DNA from: Annona cherimola
Lineage: Eukaryota > Streptophyta > Magnoliopsida > Magnoliales > Annonaceae
Length of the DNA: 64,000 nucleotides
Direction of reading: 5' to 3'
Assembly (NCBI GenBank): GCA_030490835.1
Contig: CM059971.1
Span: forward strand, 51,818,012-51,882,011
Shown here: positions 36,893-47,539 of the stretch, one piece after another
How the letters are laid out: each line of letters begins with the position of its first letter
Numbering within the stretch: the first letter of the stretch is position 1
Program-made: the position numbers and the translations under genes
Notes under the pieces: generated by a model
The model's database searches: none
Seen by the model: the letters and a program-made list of their open reading frames with translations, nothing else
What the model was told of the DNA's origin: nothing

Positions 36893-39617
36893 AGGCAGTG
36901 AGGACGTGCAATGAGCTGCTGTTGGAGAAAAAATAAAAACAATACAAAGGGCAGTGGCTGGAACGAGACAAGGGGAGGAAAATCAAGAAAGAGAAGGGAA
37001 TTTCAAGTTCTCAAAGGAGGGATTACCAATTAATCAAGTAAGTATATGTTAATTTTGATTTTATACTTCAAATCTGGAAGTTATATGATGTTATAAACCA
37101 AAATATGAACGAAGTAGTAAATGAAGGATTTTCACCATGAACATTGTTTTAAAAGCTCATTATATGATGATTAAGGGATGAACAAAATTTAAGATTGAAA
37201 TATTAAGCAGGTTTCAAATTAAAAATTTGAGAAGATCAACTTAAACAGGGTAGAACAGGTGACAGGATCAGCTGTAGTAAATGATTTTTAATAATTTTTT
37301 TAGAAGGATTTTTTATATGAAATTTTTCTATGTGGTATAATCCATCATGAAGATAACTCGACCAAAAGCAAAATTTATTTTTGGGTGATATTAGTATGGT
37401 TTATAATTCACGTGATTAGGGCTGACCCTAAACTCACAACTCTGTCCAGCATAGTGAAAATGCCAAAATAAATATATAATGTTAATATTTAGTGATGAAA
37501 TATTTATGAAGGTTAATTCATGTATTTATTGATGTATGATAGAAATTTTAGAATTAAGTACCTTGATTTGTTATAAATCAAGATTTAGAGATATCAGTAC
37601 GCCTGATTTCAGCATATGTGGATAGTTTGAGAAAAAAATCAAAAAGAAATATGAAACCCATGTAGAAATGATCCAAATTGATATATATGTTAGGAAAGAG
37701 TGCAATAAAGGATTAAGGACAGCAAAGGTGATTGATAATTGATGTTATTATATGTATATGGAATTAATGGGTAAATAAGAAGATGGAACTTAGTGAAAAT
37801 AAGAAGACAAGGGCTATTTTGAAATTTAATAATAAGCTCCAAAATTTTTAATGGAATTTATTTTCATTATAATGTGTAAACAAGGTTTACAAAATGGGAA
37901 CAAATTTGTGATCACTAAGTGAGTGATTAAGTACCTATGATGTGATTTTAGAAAACATAGATAAGGGTAAAATGTAATATATAGGGCTATTCGGGGAAAA
38001 TTGCAAAATTGCAAAAAATTTTAGAACCACATTATAGCCCTTACCCTTAGGCAAATGTCTTGAGATATTTTCTCAAATAATATGTCAATTATAGGAATTA
38101 TATGCTAAGTATAAAATGCTAAAATCCAAAATGTTGGTTTTAGCTAAATGTTACAAATCCTAAGTAGGATTTGGAAAATCAACCCTTAAATAAGGAAGGA
38201 ATGGGTAAACCATGAAAAATGCTAAGTGATACTTGGATGTAGAGGTGGAAAAAAACACCAAATTCAAAGAATAAGTGGTTTAGAGTTAACTCCATATGGA
38301 ACCGCCTAAGTTGAAAAACTTTAGGTATGCAAGTCATTGTGAATTGTATATGATCAAAAATTATGTTTACTTATCTAGGGAAAGGCAATGAGGAAAGTTG
38401 AGGAAAAGAGTTGATCGTCACAAGGTAAGCAAGCGAACTTTCCAAAATATTGATTTCCTCCTATGTGTTCAAATGATTTTAAAAAATATAAATATTTATG
38501 TTGATGTTTTTATGATTTTCTTACAAGTGGGCAAACACAAGTTTTGAAAATGATTGCTTAAATAAAATGCCTTAAGGATTGCTTCATAGGAAGCAAACAA
38601 TACTTCTTAAAATAATTACTTTATCACAAGTGTTGCCAAGATTGGAAATATTTTATATTAATGATTTTAAGAGTTTGCTTACAGGTAAGCAAGCACTTCG
38701 AAATATTGTTTCAAAGGAATTTTATGAAATTTATGAACTTGCTTTAATAAGTTGGTTTCATAGTTGCTTACAAGATAAACAAGTAGATTTTCAAGCATAA
38801 TGTTTATATTCAAGTATTAAAATTACTTGATCATGTTTATATTAATGATGTAGAGAATTGCTTATAGAGTAAGCAAGCTCAGTTCTTGAAAATATGATGT
38901 GGGTTTTAAGATGGTTTTAATATAAGCAAGTTCATACAAGTGTGGTTTACAAAGAGTTTTATCTTGAAAGAGTTTGACTCTTTCATAAAATGATATTAAA
39001 AAACAAACCATGGAAATTCTATTTCCAAGGAGTTTTATTGAAAAATGTAATTCTTTACAAAATGGTTTCTAGAAATAAATAGATGTTTTGAAATGGTTTC
39101 CATTAAATGTCATAAATTGAATTTATGTACTTGTTTTGAGATTTATGTAGGTGTTTTGAAATAATCTATCAAGGTGCTTTACAACTCTTAGAGTTGTAAC
39201 ACTTTGAAGATGCTTTACTCTGATGTTTCAAAAAGATTTAAGGGTGACCAGTCCTACAAAATGATTTGGTGGATTTTATATTTGAATAATGATCAAAAGA
39301 TTATGCAAACTCCTCTATATATAAGAATAACAAGGAAGTGACGTGGACAAGACAGATAATGCCATTACAGTGGATGGAAGTGAGTTGCATATGTTTTGCT
39401 CATAAAAATGTTATTAAGAAAAGTTTTGTCTCCGCGAGTTTTGAATTAGTTCAAAAGCTTCTTAAAATGAGAATTTCAAAAGTTGTTTAGCAAATCATTA
39501 AAGTTTTGCAAAATATTTTTTTCTCAAATATTTCAAATGTTTGGTAAAATTGATTTATTAAAATATTGCTAAACTCTTTAAGGGTGGTCATTCTAACATT
39601 AGGATTTAGAAATAGTT

Positions 39618-39772
39618 TACAAAAATATTTTATTTTCAAAACAACTAAGCCCAGTTCTCAATTCGAGAAGGGCATAGTTTGCGGACTGAGTGGTTTAAAA
39701 TATTTTATTTTCAAAACAATCATGCTCAGTTCTCAATTCGAGAAGGGCATAGTCTGCGAACTGAGTTGGCTT
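39618..39772 (+). repeat. 83-bp tandem duplication inside the nested LTR
   Basis: AAATATTTTATTTTCAAAAC...CAGTTCTCAATTCGAGAAGG...GGGCATAGTTTGCGGACTGAG is present twice with few differences. It lies in the part of the LTR where the other family members carry the CAGTCTGTGG-type units. Confidence 0.75.
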
Positions 39773-40235
39773 TATACATATCAAGCTGTGGTTTGAAAAA
39801 GGGCACAGTCAAATGACTGAGCTAAGTTTTGTGAAAATCATTGCTAGCATACGAGTGTGTGCAAAACGATGTATTAGGCTCATGGTGGAGGCAATTACGG
39901 ACCAAAATGGTCATAAACCAGAGCTCACCTCTACCTGCAGCCGAGTCGCTCAAGGAAGACCAGAGGCCTGCGGCGCCCTCTCTGAAATGGGAGGAAGCTC
40001 ATGAGCAGACGTCTGGCTCGCGTGCTGTCTCATAAAAGGTTTTCTTTCCTAGGGGAGGATGATCACTTGTTAAGTGTCACCTACCTGAGGGTCAGAGACA
40101 CAGATCCATATATTTTTGGGACATACATATGTTCCCTATGTTTTAAAAGTCCCAAGCTGGACACCTACTCTGCTTGGTTTTAAATGGATTTGTGTTGGTT
40201 TTAAATGAATTTATGTTTAGTTTTCAGAAGATACC

Positions 40236-40640
40236 AAAAAAATATTTTAGGACATGAATATGTCTGCCATGTTGGTTTAAAAAGGGATTGGTAACTTATA
40301 TGCGGGTTAAAAGAGGTTTATATGAAAAAATATTTTTGGACATGAGAATGTCCGCATAGATAAAAGATTTCTATGCACATGCATTGCTTATTAATAACCC
40401 CGAGTTGGGTTATAAAGAAATTTAAATGAATGGTGTTTTGGGACATGTAAATGTTCTCATTAAGAAAAATGTTATAAGAAAGATGTTTTAGGACATACAA
40501 TTGTCCTCATGCCATATGAAAAATATTTTGGACATAGACATGTCCTCGTGGTAGATGAAAACTATTTTGGGACAAACAATTATCTTCATGAAAAATGGTT
40601 TAGATGCATAGACATCACCTTAGAAAAACCTCGAAATGGG
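40236..40640 (+). repeat. GGACAT/ATGTCC minisatellite in the nested LTR
   Basis: Short imperfect palindromes (GGACATGAGAATGTCC near 40338, AGGACATACAATTGTCC near 40490, GGACATAGACATGTCC near 40529, and weaker ones) are spaced 40-100 bases apart, separated by AAATATTTTG or GAAAAATG-type linkers. The homologous array at 41277 belongs to the surrounding LTR. Confidence 0.65.
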
Positions 40641-41276
40641 GACATGCACAAAGTTTTATGGGTATATTATAAAGAAGATTTTTATAAAAAGTTTCTTCCT
40701 ATTGGTAGTTGATTACTTGATAAGTGTCTCCTACCGAATAGGCAAGGGATGCATTTAAATGAAAAAAAATGATGCTTGCTTACTGAGTTTATCACTCATG
40801 TTTTGTTTTTCAACCTTAGACAGGTTTAAGGCTCGAGAAAAGGAGTAAAGCTCAAAGGTATTGGTATGTTTGAAGAATGAATGGATGAATGTATTACTTA
40901 TAATGAAACGGGTTTGATTATGTATGGTGTAAATAGATAAGTGATTATGTATAAAATTCTACGTGAATTTTTATTTATGAATATATATGCTGCCTACATA
41001 TGAAAGTAAAGATACTTGTATGATAAATTTTATGATGATATGGATAAGTCCACTATAAATGATGACAAGTATATGCTTATATGATGAAAGGAAAGAAAAA
41101 AAGATTTGGACGAGATCAAATTAAGAACCCACCGTGTGATCAGGACAACAATCCTAATCACATCTACCAATCGAAAACGGTTTTGGAGTAAGGCTTGTGG
41201 AGGCCTCGGGTCGGGGGCGCCACAAAATATCCCCAAGGTGGGGATTATGAAAAGGATTTATGTGAAAAGTGTTCAT

Positions 41277-41775
41277 GGACATGAGAATGTCCAATACCAA
41301 AGTGCTTAAATGAAAAGTGTTTTCTGAAATGAAAATGTCCTTTGCCAAAGAGTTTACGTGAAAAATGTTTTAGGACATATAAATGTCTGTTTTCAAAAGG
41401 ATTTATACAAAAGAATGTTTTAGGACATATAAATATCCATTGCCGAAGAAAGTTTATGTTAAAGATGTTTTGAGACATCAAATGTCCATTGACTAAAGGA
41501 ATTTATGTTGAAAAAATATTTTGGACGTAAAAACGTCCATTGGCAAAAGAAGATTTTATGTAAATGTCTTGGAACATTATAAATGTTCACATAAGACCAA
41601 AGAAAATTACTTAAAGAGGGTAAAACACATTATTTTGCCTTAATAAGCCCAGATGTGGCTTGTAAATGGTTTTAAGAATGAATGTTTATGAAAATATCTA
41701 GGACATAAAATTCTCCTTATAAACAAAGGATTATATGATAGTGTATTAGGATATACAAATGTCCTCATGCAAAAA
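41277..41775 (+). repeat. GGACAT/ATGTCC minisatellite in the outer LTR
   Basis: About nine units with a period near 50 bases, each holding a short palindrome such as GGACATGAGAATGTCC (41277-41292), GGACATATAAATGTC (41373) and GGACGTAAAAACGTCC (about 41523), plus a TTTATGTGAAAAATGTTTT-like linker. The open frame on the minus strand at 41245-41481 is only a consequence of the 50-base repetition. Confidence 0.75.
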
Positions 41776-42373
41776 GGTGTTCAAGATGTTTATGAAAATG
41801 TTTTAAAGGAAAGTCTTGCCCCAAAATGCTTGCTTACTGAGTTATCACTCATATTTGTTTTTCCAAACCTTAGACAGGTACCGAGAAGCACAAGAGGTCG
41901 TGGACCTGAGCATCTAAGGAAAGGTAAGAGATGATATGCAAATGTGGGCTAAAATGATTAGCCAGGATGTATGAGATGATATGCCTTAATGTTTTAAGTT
42001 GATGTATGTGAAATTATTTAAAGTTCTGAGTTCTATGTGAACTGATGATTGAATGTATGTATGTATGTATAAAAATGTCATGATTAAGTCAAGTAAACTC
42101 TTATTGTAGAAGAGCAAGTTGAGCTGTTATCAATGAAATGCACACTTGATATGTGTAATTGATTACAAGTGTATTGTCGCTTGTAAACTGAGTGAAATGA
42201 AACGTAAAGAAATGAAACGATGAAAAAAAAATGAAGTGAAAAAAATTTAGACGAGATCCAATTAAGAACTTGCCGCGTGATCAGGGCAATAATCCTGATT
42301 CACATTTACTAATCGATAAGATCTTGGAGTAAGACTTAGGATGTAATATCTCGGGTTGGGGCGCCACAAATAT

Positions 42374-43638
42374 ATATTATTGTTTTCTAAAAAATAATAA
42401 AAATAATAAAAAAAATAAAAAAATAAAATACATGTATATGCTTCTCCCCAAGTAGATACTCCCTAGGCAGTGGGTTGAATGGATACACGAGATTAAGCAT
42501 TTTTCTCCTGTTTCAAAAATCATTTTCTAAAACTACTTTTCCCCACGTAGATACTTCCCGATTGGTAGGTTGAATTGATACACAGTGATAAGTATTTTTC
42601 CTTCTATTAAAAAAATCGCTTTTGTTTTTGCACAACTCGAACCTTGATAAAGCCATTGTGCTAATTGGCTGCGCTATTGGAACGGAGTTGTCAAATCCTA
42701 CCTGGTTTTCATGATTTGAGCAATCAAATCATGATGAATCTAAATAGATCCCATTCCTGCTATAGCAAGGAGTTTTTATAACGGACCTATTGCTAGCACT
42801 TTGCACTCACTTGTCGAATACATGTAATCCATGGGATTGCAAATAACTAGCGACCAATGGATATGCAAATTCAAAAAAGGGGAAAGTTGCTTTGCATTGA
42901 GAAGTTATGAAAACTCTCTTCTTTATCTAGGATTGGAAATTTATAGATCCATTGCGATTTGTACATGCGTAAACTCTATATAACTCACGTATGAAAGCCA
43001 TGGCGGGTAATATTTATCCGCACCTCTTTATTGGGCCTAATACCCCGCAATTGGGCCCATAACCTCATTAGGGCCCAATTTTGCTCCCCATAAACTCATT
43101 TGGGCCAATAACTTTACAAATAGGCCCATGTAGGCCCAAAAACCCCTCAACCAGCCCATTTGGGCCCGAAAACCTTTTGAAACGCCCAGTTGACCCAAAA
43201 TCTTTCAATAAACCCACATGGGAACGAAAACCTTCCAACTGGCCCATTTGGACCCAAAACACTTCACTTGGGCCCAGTCTAGCTTGCCTGAACCCATTCC
43301 AACAAAAACTCTCCAATAAGCCCATTTGGGCCTAAATTTATTGAGTTAAGCCTAGTCAGGCTCAAACTCTTTTCAACAAGCCCAGTTGGGCTCAAATCTC
43401 TTTAGTTGGTCTAAGTTGACCTAAACATATTTTTAAAGTTCGGTTAAATCTAATTCTTGGTAAAACCACATAATCTTCAATCCAGAGGCTGTATGCGGAA
43501 TATGCTGGTCTGCTGTGTAAATCCATAAGTTGAGAATCGAGTAATTGCTAGTCGACGGGCTACGCGTAAACTCACATTTAAGTTATGACATATGGCGTCA
43601 TGTGCTACCCATTTTTAAGTCACGACACGGGGCGAAGT
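42374..43638 (-). mobile_element. Copia-type LTR sequence, part 1
   Basis: The landmarks shared with 24711-25905 (ATGATTTGAGCAATCAAATC, GTACATGCGTAAACTC, TTGGTAAAACCACATAA, GTAAACTCACATTTAAG) lie here. The sequence is cut at 43638 by a solo gypsy LTR and resumes at 47333 in the homologous place. It flanks the minus-strand copia element on its 3' side, so it is most likely that element's 3' LTR; its TG/CA ends were not identified. The first 250 bases are A/T-rich and may be older flanking DNA. Confidence 0.5.
43025..43440 (+). repeat. TGGGCC/GGGCCCA-rich degenerate tandem array
   Basis: More than a dozen imperfect units of about 30-35 bases, each carrying a GCCCATTTGGGCC-like core: GGGCCTAA, GGGCCCAT, GGGCCCAAT, TTGGGCCAA, GGCCCATGTAGGCCCAAA, TTGGGCCCGAA, and so on. 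The matching place in the other LTR copy (25000-25140) holds a weaker array. Reading frames through it on both strands are Pro- or Gly-rich artefacts. Confidence 0.8.
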
Positions 43639-44470
43639 TGTGAAACCCTGATCTTAAACACGTGTATGAAACTCTAGGGTTGTAAACCCTAGGTAATATA
43701 TTAATAAAATATATATTCATGAGTATGAAAATATGTGAAATTAGAGGTTCAAAGAATTATTTATGAAATGAAATTCAGATGAATAATGAACATGAATAGT
43801 AAATATGGGATTAAGGAATATGTTAAGTTAATCACTTTGGATTAACTTAATCATAAAAGACAAAAAACAAGCTTCCCACTAAAGGACAAAAGTGCTTTTT
43901 GGATTAAAATATTAATTTTCGGATTTAAGAGTGATTTTGATGAAAAAATGAAGAAAAATTCATATTTTGCAATCCGGACATCGGATCAAGGTGAAATTTT
44001 TTATGGATAGCCAAAATCTTATGAGGAACATGATGAATGATGTAAGATATGATGAAAATCATGAATTAAGGGTCAAGATTTAACGTCATTTGAGGCTCAA
44101 AAAGCAAATTAAATTAGGTTTGACTTTTAGTTAAATTTAATTAATTAAATAATAAAAAATTAAATGCACAAATGCCAAGGAGGCCAAGGGAATTCAAGGG
44201 GGTGGAAAATGGAGCCAAAAATCAATGGCTCATATTTAATCTCATCAAGAATCAACGGTTGAGATTTAATTAGCTTAAAAAATATGATTTTTAATAAATC
44301 AAAAATTATTAATTAAATAGGATAGATAGGGTGGCATAAACAGTAGCTAGGGGGGCTGCACATTGGTCAAGGGTTTCTTGGAAATTTCTTGAAAATTTCC
44401 TTGGTAAAAATATTTATAATTTAGTCCAAATTCAAGGGGGTAAATTGTAAATTCATGAAAAATCAAATAC

Positions 44471-44481
44471 TATAAAAGGGG
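44471..44481 (+). promoter_or_regulatory. LTR TATA box
   Basis: TATAAAAGGGG about 0.83 kb from the start of the LTR, followed by GAGCACCC and an AGAGAGAG leader. It is the best TATA box among the LTRs in the window. Confidence 0.6.
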
Positions 44482-46445
44482 AGCACCCTTGGACGTCCAA
44501 GCACACCTCCCACACCCTCCCAAGCTTGAGTAAGCTCACTCCCACGTTTTGAAGCAAGACAGAAAGAGAGAGAAGAGGAAAGAGAGAGAGAGAGAGAAGG
44601 AGGAGAGGAGTTCTCCACTTGAGGTAAGGGTAGCCTGTCCAAATTTCTTTTAGGTGTTAAGTAGGGTAAAACCATGCTTAGATAATGCCTAAGTATGAGA
44701 AAATAAATATAGTTATAATGCCCAAATGGAATTATGCCTAAACATAAAAAATTTGGAGCGAAGATAGAGCATTCTAGAAAATCATGTATGAAATGTGCAA
44801 ATAATGCTCCAAAATTTCTAAATGATGATTTGGGATGAATATTTATGATAGTAATGATGTTGGAATGATAATATATTAATCTCATGATTTTTGGATTTAA
44901 GGATTATGCTTAAGTGAAATTATGTTGAATTTTAGTATATGGAGAAAATGATTTAATTAGCCAAGTTAATGATGATAAATTCAAAATTCATGAATTTTTC
45001 CATGATATACTAACTGAGAGCTATGTCATGGTATTTTTTATTTTTGGAAAAAATGTCAATTTCTGAAACCTATGAACAGTAACCAACAAGCTGTGAACAA
45101 TAACCTCGGATGAACGGTAACCTGCTACAGTAAACATGAACAGTACTATGAACAGCGAACAGCGTGATTTTGGAAAAAATTAAGATTTATTTTTATAAGG
45201 ATGTATGGATTTAATTTTTAAGGATGTATGGATAAAAATTCATATAAGGAGGTAATAGCCAAGTATTTATAAAGGGATAACCTCTATAAAAATGAGGTAA
45301 TATGTGATCATAAAGCATGCATGGAAAGCAATCTAAGACATGAAATAGATGGATAAAATATCAAATTTCCTTATATAGGAAGAGGAAAGGAGAATGTTGA
45401 GAACACGGACTGAGAAGGTAAGCAAGCAAACTTTTTGAAAATGATTTTATATGTTTTTATATTGCAATCATGGAATATGTCGGAACTGTTTTATCATAAG
45501 CAAATCCTTATGAAAGTAAGGAAAAATGTTGAGATACGTGGGAATTGCTTTATCATAAGCAAATCCTTATGAAAATGAGGAGAGATGTGGAAATGGTTGC
45601 ATTATGATGGAGAAAAGAAAATCTTGATTTCCAAATAATATTTGGTTTTATCGAATGAATTTAAAATGATTTATTAAAATATTTTGAAGCGGATTTAAGG
45701 AAGGCCAACTGATAATCGATTTGAATGAAGACTTTTAAAGTAATGACCAAAGGATCATACAAGCTTACCTTCATATAGAAGTAACCCATGTGTTATGTGG
45801 ACAAAGAATATGATATCGTATGAAAAATGAATTATGTGTTTGCATATCCTTTGTTCATGGAAAACCCAGAAATGGGAAGAAAAATGTTTACAAAGTCTTT
45901 TGTTTTCAAATATTAAAATGTTTTTCAAAATTATTTTACCGATCAAAAATTATTTATAAACATTTTAGCAATGTTTCGAATTTACTATTTCCCAAACGTT
46001 TCCTTCAAATATTTCAAATGATTTAGAAATGTGCTATTTAAATGTCTATAAAATTATTTAAGGTTGGTCATCCTTACAAAATATTTTTATTAACTTGTTA
46101 ACTTAGGTTGTGCCAAGTATTCAAGTTAGAAAAGGGAATACAGGCCGAGGTCTGTTCTATTTTGAAATGACATGCTAGCATCAAGTTTTTAAAAGAAAAA
46201 GTCACAGACTAGGGTCTGTGGAGTTTTATAAAAAGCATGCTAGCATAAGAATATAGAGAAAAGAATGTGCACATGAGTTATGTACTAGGTTTACTGGAGA
46301 GGATATGCAGACCGGACGCGGTTGCAAGATGAGCCCCCTCTACATAGGCCAAGTCGTTTGAAAAGGCGAAATGTCTGCGGCGCCCTCCCTGAAATGGGAG
46401 AAGGAATGGATAGCCGCCCAGCTAGCGGGCTATCTAATGAAAGGG

Positions 46446-46640
46446 TTTCTCTCCTAAGGAGGAAAGAGTGATCACTTGGTAAGTGTCACCTACCAGACGG
46501 ACAGAAACGTAATGCATGATGCATATGTTTATTTTGAAAAATTTTATGGAAAATATTTTGTTTCTCTCCTAAGGAGGAAAGGGTGATCACTTGGTAAGTG
46601 TCACCTACCAGATGGACAGAAACGTAATGCATGATGTATA
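46446..46640 (+). repeat. 115-bp tandem duplication inside the solo LTR
   Basis: TTTCTCTCCTAAGGAGGAAA...GATCACTTGGTAAGTGTCAC begins at 46446 and again at 46561, almost identical, including CAGAAACGTAATGCATGATG. The near identity marks it as a late event in this LTR. Confidence 0.85.
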
Positions 46641-47332
46641 TGCTTGTGTTGAAAAGGTTTTATGAAAAATGTTTTAAGGACATGAGAATGTCCTTGGAGA
46701 AAGGAAGTTTTATGAAAAATGTTTTTATGTCAATGAAAAAGAGGTCTACATGTTATGTTTGCAAGCATATGTTTTATGAAAGGTTTTATGAAAAGGTTTC
46801 CAAGAATGATTTACGAAAAGGTTTCTATTCCATTGATAGTTGATCATTTGGTAAGCGTCTTCTATCGAATGGAGAGAAATGCATTTAAATAAAAGAAAAA
46901 TGCTTGCTTATTGAGTTTCGACTCATGTTTTGTTTTCCCCCCTTAGACAGGTGCAGGGAAAAGCCAAGAGATAAAAGGCATGTATTGCTAAAAGAAAAGA
47001 GAAATCTACAAAGGTTAGTAGATTTTTGTATGAATAAATACCGTAATGGGATATGGCGAAAAAGACATAGGTTGTATGAAATTATGAAGTTATGAATAAT
47101 ATGAGAAGTTGATGATTTATGATGATATGGATAAGTCCATTATGAATGATGATGAGTATATGTTTATGTGATAAAAGAAAAGAAAAAGAAAGAAAAAAAA
47201 GAATTTTTTTTGGACGAGATCCAATTAAGAATCCGCCGCGTGATCAGGGTAACATCCTGACTCACATTTACCAAACCAAATCGGTCCCAGAGTAAGGCTT
47301 CTAGGCACCCCGGTTTGGGGCGCCACAGAAGT

Positions 47333-47539
47333 GTACTCAATTATCTTTGTATTTTCGTGAGATACAATTTTTCGTGCATTTGTGAAGACGTAGAAAGATC
47401 TTCTACGCATTTCATCATCATTTTGTCGTTAGAGATGTAAAATTAGAGTGTGAAACACAATGCAAAATATGTCTGTGATATACTTTTCGGACTTGGCTAA
47501 AGAATTAAAAGCTTTAAGATTTTACTAGGGGAATTAATT
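47333..47539 (-). mobile_element. Copia-type LTR sequence, part 2
   Basis: Continuation of 42374-43638 after removal of the solo LTR. AGATGTAAAATTAGAGTGTG at 47434 and the CTTTTCGGACTTGGCTAAAG stretch match 25818-25900 of the other copy. The boundary with the internal copia region is near 47530 but no polypurine tract is evident. Confidence 0.45.

Larger units (their letters stand above)
35742..41224 (+). mobile_element. Nested solo Ty3/gypsy LTR, 5483 bp
   Basis: Begins TGTGGAACCCAGAAATTTGG and ends GGGGGCGCCACA. It is flanked by exact AAATA on both sides (35737-35741 and 41225-41229), so it inserted into the older LTR at 31322-42368, after that element had itself integrated. The TATA box is CTATATAAGG at 36883-36892, followed by a purine-rich leader. 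No coding sequence is present. The module with TCAAGTCGCTAAGG (35262) and its partner GCCGAGTCGCTCAAGG (39940) shows that the same LTR backbone is shared by both. Confidence 0.92.
31322..42368 (+). mobile_element. Solo Ty3/gypsy LTR, about 5.56 kb, with a nested solo LTR
   Basis: Begins TGTGATACCCAGACCC and ends GGTTGGGGCGCCACA. AATAT precedes it (31317-31321) and follows it (42369-42373), an exact 5-bp target-site duplication. The sequence is continuous once the nested insertion at 35742-41224 plus one TSD copy is removed, leaving about 5559 bp. No gag-pol is present, so it is a solo LTR left by LTR-LTR recombination. It is unusually long for the superfamily, partly because of internal tandem repeats (34120-34255 and 41277-41770). 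Confidence 0.88.
43639..47327 (+). mobile_element. Solo Ty3/gypsy LTR, 3689 bp
   Basis: Begins TGTGAAACCCTGATC and ends GGTTTGGGGCGCCACA, with exact GAAGT on both sides (43634-43638 and 47328-47332). TATA box TATAAAAGGGG at 44471-44481, then GAGAGA-rich leader (44568-44600). Later modules (46310-46440, CCAAGTCGTTTGAAAAGG) and the terminal hairpin (47240-47265) match the other LTRs. It has split copia LTR sequence in two. No internal region, so a solo LTR. Confidence 0.92.

Noticed and set aside
41245..41481. A His/Phe-rich frame on the minus strand
   Set aside because: Explained by the 50-base minisatellite in the LTR.
42600..42680. A tRNA-like stretch (reverse complement with TAGCACAATGGC and GGTTCGAGTTG)
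   Set aside because: The A- and B-box-like motifs are too close together for a tRNA, no cloverleaf can be drawn, and no tail is seen. It may be a worn SINE but cannot be supported.
43068..43335. Proline- or glycine-rich frames over the TGGGCC array on both strands
   Set aside because: They arise from the tandem repeat period and have no protein signature.
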